Assembly (NCBI GenBank): GCA_013180625.2
Contig: SNVD02000546.1
Span: 1-64,000, forward strand
Origin: Boswellia sacra
Taxonomy: Eukaryota; Streptophyta; Magnoliopsida; Sapindales; Burseraceae
Length of the DNA: 64,000 nt
Direction of reading: 5' to 3'
This document shows positions 39,400 to 50,473 of this stretch, piece by piece; within the stretch, counting starts at the first letter, position 1, and every line of letters begins with the position of its first letter. The position numbers were made by a program, and so were the translations under genes. The notes below the pieces were generated by a model, which worked only from the letters and a program-made list of their open reading frames with translations, was not told the DNA's origin and did no database searches.

Positions 39400-42300
39400 G
39401 AATGAGATAGAGGAAAGGAAGAAAGAAAAGGAAGATGATCTACTCCTTAAGCAACTAAAGAAGATGTAAGGCAATGAAAGCATCTAGGACCTGCTCATCT
39501 CATCCCAGAAGCATAGAGAGATTATGGCTAGAGCTTTGGCTGGGACACCAATCTCCCTTGTCTCCAGCCTTGAGGAGATGATCACAACGATTACCCTAAA
39601 GGAGGTGTAGAAGGGTTTGATCAGTGTCACGCTGATTTTCCCTTGGAAGTAAGGAACCACGACAGACCACTGTTTATAACGGCTAAGATTCGAGGGAAGA
39701 AGACCTCATATGTAATGGTGGATGATGGGTCAGTAATCAATTTGGCACCCTTGAAGCTTCTAGGCAAGTTTGATATTGAGGAAGAAGAGTTGAAGCCGTC
39801 TCGAGTGGTCATCAAGGCTTATGATAACACTACGAGAAGTATAGAGGGAACCTTCAAAGCTTTAGTGAAGACAAGTCCTATAAAAGTAATAGCAGAGTTT
39901 ACTGTACTGGATGTCCCAGTAACTTTCACAGCGCTACTGGGACGTGGATGATTCCACCCATTAGGAGGTTTGTCGTCCACTGTGCACCAGGTTATCCGCT
40001 TTACTTGTGAAAGGGAGGAGATAACAATTCGGGTAGAATCCTCGACTTTAGTAGCAGCTTTGAGTACCAAAGAAGGGGAGATGCCCTATGTGGGTGGGTA
40101 CCAGGTGTCTTGACCATAATCCAGTGGTCATTAGAATCATGAAGAAGTAGGGGTATATGTCTAGGAGCAGACTTGGAAAGGGCTTTGTACGATGCCATCT
40201 TTTCTTGAGATCAAAGGACAAACCAGTAAGAGAGGAATGAGATATGATTCAGATGAAGATATGTGCCCAACTAGCGGTAAGGGGCCAATAAAGTTTGTAA
40301 AGGTTGAAAAGGTCATGTATGCTGTAGAGCCTGAACCATGGAGCTATAATAGGATCTTAAAGCCAGGGTTTGAAATCTTGGAGGATGCAATAGACCCAAA
40401 GGCTCTAGAGATTAGTGAGCTCGACAGGGAGCTGGAGAAGTTAATGTTGGGACGACCTGACCACCCATATCGAAGAAGGCATGACCGATGCTTGTTACGA
40501 AGATGTCTTTGTTCCTGATTTGTTTGAAAACACTATCTTTATAAACAAATTTGATGCAAAAAAAATCTAACTTTGCTTACTTGTGCAATGTTTTTCCTGA
40601 TAGTAGCTTGCATGAATTTCATTTCTATAGCATATTTGACATTATTCTCATGAAAACTCATAATATTAATCTTGGTACAACTGAAAACCCAAGGAACATA
40701 TGTATTGCTCACGATACTATTCTTGAGGAGAGAAAGAGAGAGATTTAAGAAAATATTAAAAAAACATGAAAAGGTAGTTGGTTGGTCCTACGATGATATG
40801 CTAGGAGTTAATCGTAATATAGCAAAGCACACCATCCCTATTTATTTGCACATGACGCCAGTTAAACAGAAGCTAAAAAGAATGAGACCAATATGGGCAC
40901 AAAAGATAAAGGAAGAAGTCACTAAACATATGGAAGCAAAGTTCTTTTAGATGGTAAACTACCCTCAGTGGTTGGCTAACATAGTTCTGGTATCAAAAAA
41001 GGACGGAAGGGTAAGGATGTGTGTTGACTATCGAGATCTAAACAAAACATCACCAAAGGATGACTTCCTGTTACCACATATAGATGTATTAGTGGATAGT
41101 GCGGCTTCAAGTAAGATGTTTTCATTCATTGATGGGTTTTCAAGTTATAATTAGATCATGTTAGCAATAGAAGATAAGATAAAAATGGCCTTTATTACAG
41201 AATGGGGACCTATTACTATAAGGTAATGTCGTTTGGGTTAAAGAATGTTGGGACAACCTACCAAAAGATGGCCGCGATACTCTTCCATGATATGATCCAC
41301 AGCGAGATTGAGGTGTATATTGATGACATGATGGTGAAGTCTGATACACGGGAAGGAAATTTTGAAGCCTTGGAGAAATTTTTAGAAAGGGTGGAGAAGT
41401 ACTAATTAAGATTGAATCTGAAAAAGTATTTTGGAGTAACATCAGGGAACCTACTAAGGTTCGTAGTTGGAGAACATAGGATAGAAGTTGATCCAGATAA
41501 GTTAAAAGCAATCACAGAAATACTGACTCCAAAAACAGAGAAGGAAGTTCGAGGTTTCTTAGGAAAGATCCAATATATCAATTGGTTTATTGCTAAACTC
41601 ATGACTGTGTGTGTACTAATTTTCAAATTATTAAGGAAGAATCAACAGATTGAATGGAACGAATGATGCCAGAAGGCTTTTAGGCAAGTAAAAGAGCACT
41701 TGGTTAATCTGTCAATGTTAAGACCTCCAAATTCGGGAAAGCCGTTAATCTTATGTTTGGCTATCGAGGAAGAGGCAGCAGAAGCCATGTTGGCGTAGGT
41801 TGATGAAAATAGTTTGAAGCACACGATTTGCTATTTAAGTAAGAAGTTGTTGGAGTATGAGCTTAAATACACTCAGGTAGAAAAGACCTGCTTAGCAATG
41901 GTATGGGCCTTTAAAAAGCTTAGGTACTATTTTTTTCATACAAGGTACAAGCAGTTTCTAAGATGGATTCGATGAAATACTTGTATGAAACCCCATCATT
42001 AGTGGGGAAGCTAGCAAGATGGTTGGTGCAACTGTTAGAGTTTGATGTTGAATATGTTACCAAGTGGTGGTGAAAGTTAGGATAGTGGCAAAGTTTCTAG
42101 CAATGAATCCAATGGATGATGATGATCCATGGGAGTTAGAGTAGAGCACCTAGGGATGATCACAGTTAAGGGTGATAGTTATATTTCGATAAAGCAGCAA
42201 ACAAAAATGGAGCAAGAGTGGAAGTCATTCTCATTTGCCAAAAAGCTAGGGTTTAATGTCACAATCAACGCAATAGAATATGAGGCTTGTCTATTTGGAT

Positions 42301-43860
42301 TGAGAATAATAGTAACAATGGGCATTGAAGGGATTGAAGTAATAGGAGATTCGCAGTTAGTTGTTCTGCAAGCGAAAGAAAAATAGGATATAAGGAAGGA
42401 GAAACTCAAACCATGCTTGAAGCAGATCAAGAAGTTGATGACAAGGTTCACTGAATGCTTCTTCAGGCATATGTCTTAAGAAGAAAACCGAATGGTAGAT
42501 GCTTTGATAGGACTAGCCTCTATTTGAGAGAATCTGGAAGAAACGACAATAAAGCCATTAGAAGTAACGCATGCTCATCAACCGTGTTATCAGGAAGAAT
42601 AGGTAATGTAAGTTGACATGGAAGAAAAATCCCATATTTATGACTTAAAAAGATACGTAGAGGAAAAAATCTTCCTTGAAAAAACAGATAAGAGGGATAG
42701 AAGGGCCCTATGGTGGCTGGCTCAACAATTCACGTACCAAGAAGGAATGATGTACAAAAGAATGGCAAATAGTCTACAAGCGAAATGTGTAAATCAAAGA
42801 GAGGCTCGACAAATCATAGAGGAAGTACACGCAGGAATCTATGGACCTCATATGAATGGGTTGGTCTTGGCCAAGAAAATCTTAAGGCAAAGGTTATATT
42901 GGTTGACCATGGACACTGACTGTGTGAAGTTTGTTAAAATTTGCTGTCAGTGTCAGATTCATGGAGACTCAATCCATCAGCCACTATGGGAATTACAAAG
43001 CATGTCATTACCATGGCATTTTGTTGTATGGGGTGTTGATATTATCAGAGAAATAAGGCCGTCAACCTTAAATAGACACCGATATGTGGTAGTAGCAATA
43101 GACTACTTTTCAAAGTGGATAGAAGTCAAGTCTTTCAATAAACTAGGGCCAAGTAGATGGCCAGGTTTATTGAAAGACACATCATTTGTAGATATCGGGT
43201 GCCGCATCACTAGGTAATAGACAACGATGTTCAATTTCAAGGAGAAATAAGGGATTTATTAGAATGATGCAAGATTGAGCATCATAAGTCATCCTTGCAC
43301 CATCTGCAGGTAAACAGTCCAGTAGAAGCAACCAATAAGAGTGTTAAAAAGATATTGGCAAAGACGGTACAGACTTACCGAGATTGGGTTGAGAAGTTAC
43401 CATTCGTGCTCTGGGGATATAGAACTATAGCTAGAAGTTCAACAAGGGCGACCCCGTTTTCCTTGGTCTATGGGACAAAAGAAGTATTGCCAGTAGAAGT
43501 AAGGATGTGATCCATAAGAGTCATGGCAGAGACAGGAATCCCTGAGAAAAAAATGGCTCCAAAACTAGTGTGAGAATTTGGCCTTTTTGGATGAGAAAAG
43601 AATGAAGGCACTATACCATATGTAGTTGTATCAATGAAGGGTAGCCAAAGTATTCAACAAGAAGGTGAAGTAAAAGAAGATTCAAGAAGGGGATTTAGTA
43701 CTCAAGCAAGTTAAGGCATCGGTACCCGATCTACAGGAGAAATTCAATCTGAATTGGGAAGGGCCTTTCCTATCAAGAAGATAATGATCGATGGTACAGT
43801 CAAGATATCTGACATGGAAGGGAATGAGTTCATAGAACTCATCCACATAAACAAGTTGAA
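39400..43860 (+). pseudogene. Protease, reverse transcriptase, RNase H and integrase of the Ogre-like element, decayed
   Basis: A pre-protease LLISSQKHREIMARAL block is at about 39490-39540. The protease (39643-39951) has MVDDGSVINLAPLKLLG, with DDG in place of D-[ST]-G, and FTVLDVPVTFTALLGRG. RT spans about 40790-41660: VSKKDGRVRMCVDYRDLNKT, MFSFIDGFSSYN, YYKVMSFGLKNVGTTYQK and the catalytic VYIDDMMVKS, then KYFGVTSGNLL. A second RNase H-like domain, typical of the Tat lineage, lies at 42129-42386 (AIEYEACLFGL, VIGDSQLVVLQAK). Integrase spans about 42760-43510: a zinc part with CCQCQIHGDSIHQP, catalytic VWGVDII, AIDYFSKWIEV, a VIDNDVQFQGE-like second Asp and VEATNKSVKKILAK with the Glu. At least ten stops and several frameshifts are present. 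Confidence 0.9.
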
Positions 43861-46365
43861 GAAGTATTTTGTGTGAAAAAAATTAAAAAAATGAAAATAA
43901 AAATAGATATGATAGAAAATAGCTAAATAGAAAGCCTGAAAGGCTAATTAGTAACAAGAGTTGATTCTATGAGCACATATTGTTCTGAACATTTGTATTT
44001 TGATTAATAAAATGATGTTTTGAGTTACAAATATGTTGTGGAAATAATTTGTATAATAGCTGCATCAATGAAAATTAACAAATAAGTAGGAATAAAAACT
44101 GCACCACTCCACTTTTTGTTACTTGACTTGTGTGGGACCACCATATCATTCTCGGCATGCTCGGGCACGATGGATTAGCAAACGAAGCCTGCAAGGTTAC
44201 CCACCCCTTATATGAATCGTCAGTCTCAAAATTGAGAGAGGAAAACAAACCCTACTGGACCCTACATTGAGGTCATGAGTCTCTAACGTGACGAGTAAAG
44301 GCTCAAACAGTCTCTGAGGGACAAAATATGGCGGACGAATCAAGATTCTTTGCTTTTTGCCATATTGATGGCAGAGGTGAGAAGGAGAATTTAAGGAATT
44401 GTGGGTGAGTTCGACGAGAACCACACAAAAGGCATAAGTATAAAAGGGTCAAATGTTGAAGCCTTCACCATGGGCAATACCAATGGACCTGAGCGTCGAG
44501 TTTGCAGATACAAGGCCTAGGATTCTAGTCTATGCATTTTCATGCTTGATGGTTCCTAAGACCATAACGTAGTGGGGACACATCTAGAGCAACCAGAATG
44601 GTCTACTTCTCTTGAAGCCATATCTAAGGAAAAAGGCATGAAATGTCAAAAAAAAAAAAAAAAAGAGAAAGATGATGTCACCTAACTAGAGGTAAACTAC
44701 TTGAAAACTTGGGCTTGCACCAGATTTCACCCTATCTAGCCCAATCAGTGTCTCTGCCAGGATTAGGGGCATCAGAGTAAAGTTAGGTCGCATATGAGGA
44801 ATTAGGCTCACCAAAAGAGGCTCACCATGGCCGTTTGTTGATACTAGCAGAAACTGAACAAAATGGCAGGATGCAAAACCAAGAAATAGAAGTTTTCTCC
44901 ACAGTTCTAATTAGGGGAATTAGAAATGGGAGCTTTAGTCTTCGATCAATGGTATGGGCCCTCAAGATACTGAGCAAAATAGGGAAGAATGCAGCCATAC
45001 CCTCTAAGGTTGATCGTCACAAGGCAGCAAAATAATACTATTAATGGTAGAGGAAATTACTCATAGAATGGCATTGAACTTCTCATGTAGGGGGCAAAAT
45101 TCTTGCCCATTGAAATGAAAGACATGATAAAAAATATCCTAAAAATCTACAGCTGCTCTAAGGAAATGGATATCAAGTTTTACCTAATGAAAAATCGTAG
45201 GTTGGAAAGATTGCTTCATTCCAATTAACGTCATTCCACCTCCTTTAAGGGCTTCAAGAAGGGTTGAAGAAGCTTATGGGTGGCCTCACTCATGATAATT
45301 GATGTGAGAACGAAGATGTAGGGACAATGTCCTTATATAGAATAGGAGAGGGCTTTCCAAATGGTAAAAATTCGATGTAGGACTATTCTTAAAAGCACAC
45401 ACCTATAATAGGGTCACACACTTGTAATAGAGTCGTAGGCCTGTAATACAAGTGCCATGCCTATAAGGAGTATAAGGGTGATATAGGACTTTTCCCTTAT
45501 TGAAATGTTGAAGTTAGGCGTTTTAATGATGTTTTCCATGATTGATGTGTTGATTGGTTTTCAAATGGGATTCTTAATGTTGATGACATTATGGTATGAA
45601 CAGCATAATACATTCCCATTCATGAAAATGAAGAAAAAAAAAAAGTGAAAGACGTATATTTCTTCCATAAAAAAAATAATACAATTATCTAAAGGGCTCA
45701 TCTTGAATGATGATCGAAAAATAGAAATCGAAACAAAGAGAGGTAGAAAAATACAAAAAAGGGTACAAAGAAAGTCAAAAAAAGGACTTATGCTCAAAGG
45801 AATCCTTAGTAGCATGCTCATCAAAATCAGAGTCCTCCAATCGTCCCTCATCATCAACTGTATGGGAGGGACTTGTGCCATGGGAAGTGCCCACTGGTTA
45901 AGAAGGCCTAAAATCGGTCATGGACCGACATCTGTGAAAGTAACGCAGGATGAGAGGAAGTGGCTTCTAATGTCCTCTCTCTACCTAAAGAGCATGTACC
46001 GCTTGTGGGACTTGTCCTATTCAACAAGGTCACCTCCAAGAAGTTTGATCTTGAAGATCCCTGTTACGCACCTATAGGGTCTCGTTAGCTTAAACGACCC
46101 TCTAATCCAAGCAAAATAGAAGTTAGCACATAAGCACAAAACCATGAATACGTAAAGCATAACAAGTTGGGATTCTTACCCGGTATTCTTGAGAAAGCTA
46201 AAAAATGAGCCCCTAGGCCGCTATGAAAAGCCTTATTAGCTACTCGACTTCATCCTGACGAACATTCCTAAGAGTTTCTTACAACTTATTAGATAAATAA
46301 ACAAAAAGAACAAAAACAAAGAAGAACGAAAGAGGAGTTACATTTGTTGCGCCCTCCGACAAGAA
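43861..46365. other. First part of the Ogre-like 3' region
   Basis: No sense-strand domain is recognisable after integrase. There is an A-run at 44650-44667. Short frames (44835-45035, 45561-45881, 45703-46077) have no identifiable relatives. The stretch at 45390-45480 carries the CACACCTATAATAGGGT / GCCTGTAATA repeat family shared with the LTR U3. Confidence 0.5.
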
Positions 46366-48590
46366 CGGGAACTAGGGACTCTTATAGACCAAAAGCATTT
46401 GAACGCCAAAGGCCCCTGTTAATGTCTCTATGTTCACCATGATTGATAGTGTATGTGCAAGACTGCCCTCCACAATGACGGGAGAAGGAGTAATGGTCCT
46501 CCCAGAAGTGGAAGTGAAAGAAGAAGCACCATGGCATCTCTTCGTCTGGCTCAAGGAAAAGAGGCCACAAGAAGGCTACTGAAGCGGTAGAGGAGGATTC
46601 TGGCCATCATGAGGTGGCAAAAAGGGAGGATCATGATCACGTGGAGGCTCTCGAAGTTCGATATCCCTCCCTTTCCTTGGCTCAAGCAAGAAGTCACGGG
46701 TCTATCCCAAGTGCGACCGTGCATACACCAGAAAAATGATGTCGTCTACATGCATCCTCGCTAAAAAGATAGGAAGATCCTCCCCTTTTAGCATATGGGT
46801 GTTAACCATCGTCTGAGGAAGAGGAGGAGATGGAATCTTACAGTGGGCTGGTCCTCTCGACCAGTCGCAAGTGTGCTCTCCTAAGTACCACATGTGGGCC
46901 TTAGGGCCTACCATCACATCTGGAAGGAACTAAGGCGATGCGCCTCAACTATAGCGGGGGCCCACCGATTCTACCTTCTATCCTGTCTCTATGGCTTAGA
47001 GTTCACCTGAAAAGAAAATAACAGAACAGTAAGTATTCTTTCCAAAACTTGAAATCAAAATAAACTAACATTATTTTACTTACCCTATCCTAGGTGAGGG
47101 CGAAAACGTGTTCCTAAACACTCTGTACAAGAATGCCTCGTCATACCTCTTACGACCACAGGACCATCAGAGGGCTCGAGGGTAGCCCTATGCAGGCTCG
47201 GTGATCTGAAAGGGGAGAATGCGATGCTTGTAAGCCCACATCTACAAAAGAGAAATGAGAGGAATCATAAAGCTAAGTTGATGAAAATAAAGAATAAAAG
47301 GAAAGGTAGAGAAATACCTCTAGAAGAAAAGAAAAGTCGTCAATTGTCTTCTATCTACGGAAGCCTTAATCAAGATAATAATAAAACTGGGCCCATAAGG
47401 GGTGGCTTCAGTCGAAATGGAGAATCATATCGAGACTCTTAAGGGCATAGATGACCGCTAAATTGCCTGTGCTAGACGTGCCCGCTAGTAATGTTGCGCT
47501 TAGGAGATAGAAAATGAAACTGAGGGCACTCTAGTTGATCTGTTTAGGAGTCTCAGGGTCGCGTTCCTCCCATTAATCTCAAATTGGTGTGTAAGGCATT
47601 CTGCTAGGGATGCTGTAAGGAGGATGAAAGCCCAAAATGCTCTCCAACCATAAAGCCTGATCATCCGCAAATAAGCCACACAAACGTCTATCAAAAGGAA
47701 CTGGCTCTCCAAAGAATGAAATGCTAGTTAAGGCAGCCAAATCTAGGAGCATGATCGTTATCTCCTCAAACGACAAGTAAAAAGTGTGGGTGGTGTCCAT
47801 CCACCAATCTATCAAAGCAAACATGGCACGGCGGTCCATGAATCTCTGCTAGGTGGACAAGACCTTGATGAATCAGTCAAATAAGACATTCGTTAAGCGC
47901 CTTTAGACTGGGCTGCCTTCGGGAATGATGTCATACCACTACTGAGCAAAGGAATATGAGCCATTGGGCTTATGCTCGGTCACCACCTAAAAAAGAGAAA
48001 AGGGACATAAAAAACATTAGAGGGTCAAAAAAGGACCAAAAGTTTAAAAAGGGAAACTGGGGTATACAAGCACGCGCGTGTAACTAGACGCACAATGTGT
48101 TAACCTAAAGGTGTGCGCCTTTAAAGAGCAAACCCTAACGGCATGCAACACCAGTGGAAACCCTACTTGGCAATAGGCGCCATGCCTATAATCAAAGAAA
48201 ACCTAGGGGCGCAAGAAGTTAACCTAACGACACACGCCTCTAAGTCACAAACCCTAATAATCCGCGCCTCTATGATGGTTACCCTAAACCTAACAGCGCA
48301 TGCCTCTAATTACCTACAAGCGCACACCTCTAACAAAGCTTTGACACCTCTGTTAAAGGCACCCAGATTTTTTCAAATGCAAAATAACAAAATTTGACCC
48401 AAAACACACCAATATGAACAAACACACAACTAGCACGAAGATAAAAAGAGAGGGGATGAGAACCTACCTGGGAGAAGTCATGACTATCCAAATCTCACCA
48501 TCGATCGAACCTTTGGTGAGCGTGGAAAACATGACTGGAGCAGGGGGAGGAAGGTTGATGTCGACTCAAAAATTCACCATGGCCTGAAAC
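46366..48590 (-). pseudogene. Antisense reading frame with plant mobile domain (PMD), between pol and the 3' LTR
   Basis: The clearest block, 47839-47579 on the minus strand, reads MDRRAMFALIDWWMDTTHTF then YLSFEEITIMLLDLAALTSI and GEPVPFDRRLCGLFAD. This is the pattern of the aminotransferase-like plant mobile domain (PF10536): a W-x-D-x-T-H-T-F segment followed by 'E-x-T-I-x-L-x-D-x-A'. Flanking minus-strand sequence keeps the style (FIKVLST just upstream; LFRNTFSPSPRIG-like near 47090, then 46917-46702 and a Ser/Thr-rich end near 46370), with stops and possible introns between. Tat-lineage elements are known to carry extra antisense ORFs at this position. PMD proteins also exist as host genes (MAIN/MAIL family). 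Function within the element is unknown; this copy is broken. Confidence 0.65.
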
Positions 48591-48760
48591 AAATGGAAAT
48601 CAGAGGGAGAGTTGAAAGGAAATCGGATTATTTGAGTTGGATGGTCAGAGAGAAAAATAAAAGTTTATTTACATACTAGTTCGCACGCTAGAGGCGCCCG
48701 CCTATTTGTAGAGGTACATGCCTATATCTAGAGGCGTATGCCTATAAGTTCAAATTTTGA
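48060..48760. repeat. Dispersed GCGCATGCCTCTAA-type repeats in the Ogre-like 3' region
   Basis: Repeated variants of a near-palindromic GGCGCACGCC core followed by TCTAA or TATAA, interleaved with AACCCTAA-like segments, at 48060-48345 and again at 48685-48755. Related blocks occur in U3 of both LTRs (34420-34620 and 50740-50905) and at 45390-45480. Confidence 0.7.
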
Positions 48761-48943
48761 TTTTTAATAGAAATATCTAATGATATATTGTAGAATTTTT
48801 AGGAACCCCTAGAGAATGCAGAATTGCATCAACCGCCTTTCAGTATTACAAACATCAACGACTACTAGAATTGTAGAATTACTCCAAGACCCCCAAAGCA
48901 GTAGCATTACATCGACCACCCTTCAATATTACATAATTGTCTT

Positions 48944-49167
48944 AACCACCCTCAGGATTGTAGTATCACATCCAAGACCCCTCAGAATTACAGGATTGCA
49001 TTAAACACCCATCATAATGTAGAATCACACCGGCACCCTAACGATAAGAAAATTCAACCACCCTCAGGATTGTAGTATCACATCCAAGACCCCTCAGAAT
49101 TACAGGATTGCATTAAACACCCATCATAATGTAGAATCACACCGGCACCCTAACGATAAGAAAATTA
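48944..49167. repeat. 112-bp tandem duplication, essentially exact
   Basis: Units start AACCACCCTCAGGATTGTAG at 48944 and 49056, and I see no difference between the copies. It lies in a broader field (48810-49500) of degenerate motifs of the type GTAGAATCACACC. The identity contrasts with the divergence of the LTRs, so the duplication is much younger than the insertion. Confidence 0.92.
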
Positions 49168-49550
49168 CAACCAAACCCCTTAAAAGACACAATCACTACA
49201 GCATACCGTTTTGACTTGCATCTAGAACCTAAAAATTCGTGTCCCCAATCCTTAGTGAATATGACCATCCAGAATACCTCACACCTACATAATCACACCC
49301 AAATTCAAAACACCAGAAGACCATAGAATTGCAGCTAGACTTTCTAAAACACACAAAATTCCATCTAGAACCTTCAGAGAGTGTAGAATCGCACCTAAAA
49401 TCCCCAGTGGACACTTAATCACCTCAAAAATCCCTCGAATGTAAAATCACATTCAAAATTCCTGGTGGAGTACCAAAGTTAACACAAAATCCCTTACAAC
49501 CATGAAAACCCAATGCACAAGTCAGACTTTCAAAGAGTGCGAAACTGCAT

Positions 49551-50241
49551 CAAAATCTTAACATGTGGAATTGCATCAAGGTATCTTCAGAGAGTGCGGA
49601 ATCACACCAGAGATTGTTAAAGAGTGTGGAACGACACCAAAATCCTACCATGTGGAATCGCATGAAGGTGTCTTTAGAAAGTGTGGAATCACACCAGAGA
49701 TTGTTAGAGTGCGAAACTATACCAAAATCCTAACATTTAGAATCGCATGAGGGTATCTTTGAGAGCGTGGAATCACACTAGAGATTATCAGAGAGTTCAA
49801 AACAACAGTAAAATCCTAGCACGTTAAATCGAGTGACGATGTCTTCAAAGTGTGGAATCGCACTGAAGATTGTCAGAGACTGCGAAACTTCACCAAAATC
49901 CTAACACATGGAATCATGTGAAGGTGTCTTCAAAGAGTGTGGAATCATATCTAAGATTGTTAAAGAGTGCGAAACTGCACCAAAATCCTAACTCGTGGAA
50001 TCGTGTGAAGGTGTCTTCAGAGAGTGTGGAATCACATTGAAGATTGTCAAAGAATGCGAAATTGCATCAAAATCCTAACACATGGAATCGCGTGAAGGTG
50101 TCTTCAGAGAGTGTAAAATTACACTAGAGATTATCAAAGAGTGTAGAACTGCACCAAAATCCTAACATATGGAATCACGTAAATGTGTTTTCAGAGAGTA
50201 TGGAACCATACCGGAGACTGTCAGAGAGTGCAGAGCGACAT
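49551..50241. repeat. Satellite-like array, 8 units of about 86 bp
   Basis: Each unit starts CAAAATCCTAACAYATGGAA and continues through GGTGTCTTCAGAGAGTGTGG and an AGATTGTCAAAGAGTGCGAA segment. Eight units run head to tail with moderate divergence, ending at 50241, about 230 bp before the 3' LTR. Tandem arrays in this position are a known habit of Tat/Ogre 3' untranslated regions and have seeded genomic satellites in other plants. Confidence 0.92.
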
Positions 50242-50473
50242 CGAAACCCTCGAGCATGGAATTGTGTCGAGACCCCCAACAGAATTTAGAATTTCAACTA
50301 GCTCAAAGAGGGCAAAGTAGCACCACAAATAGCAGGCAGTATAAGGTCACCTAAAAAAACCATCAAAATCCTAGTGGAACGCAAACATTAGGCCTGAAAC
50401 AGGTAAGTTCAAGCTATGATATGCTTTGTTCGATGTTTGTGTACCACAAACCCTTCCAAAGTAGGGGGCAAAC
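50242..50473 (+). promoter_or_regulatory. End of 3' region with polypurine tract
   Basis: After the array comes non-coding sequence ending AAAGTAGGGGGCAAAC, directly before TGTAAGCACAAG of the 3' LTR. The G-rich run is the plausible plus-strand primer, although the final CAAAC is less pure than in most elements. Confidence 0.65.

Noticed and set aside
49551..50354. Possible CRISPR-like array because of regular repeats
   Set aside because: The 86-bp units are contiguous and diverged with no unique spacers, in a plant retrotransposon 3' region.
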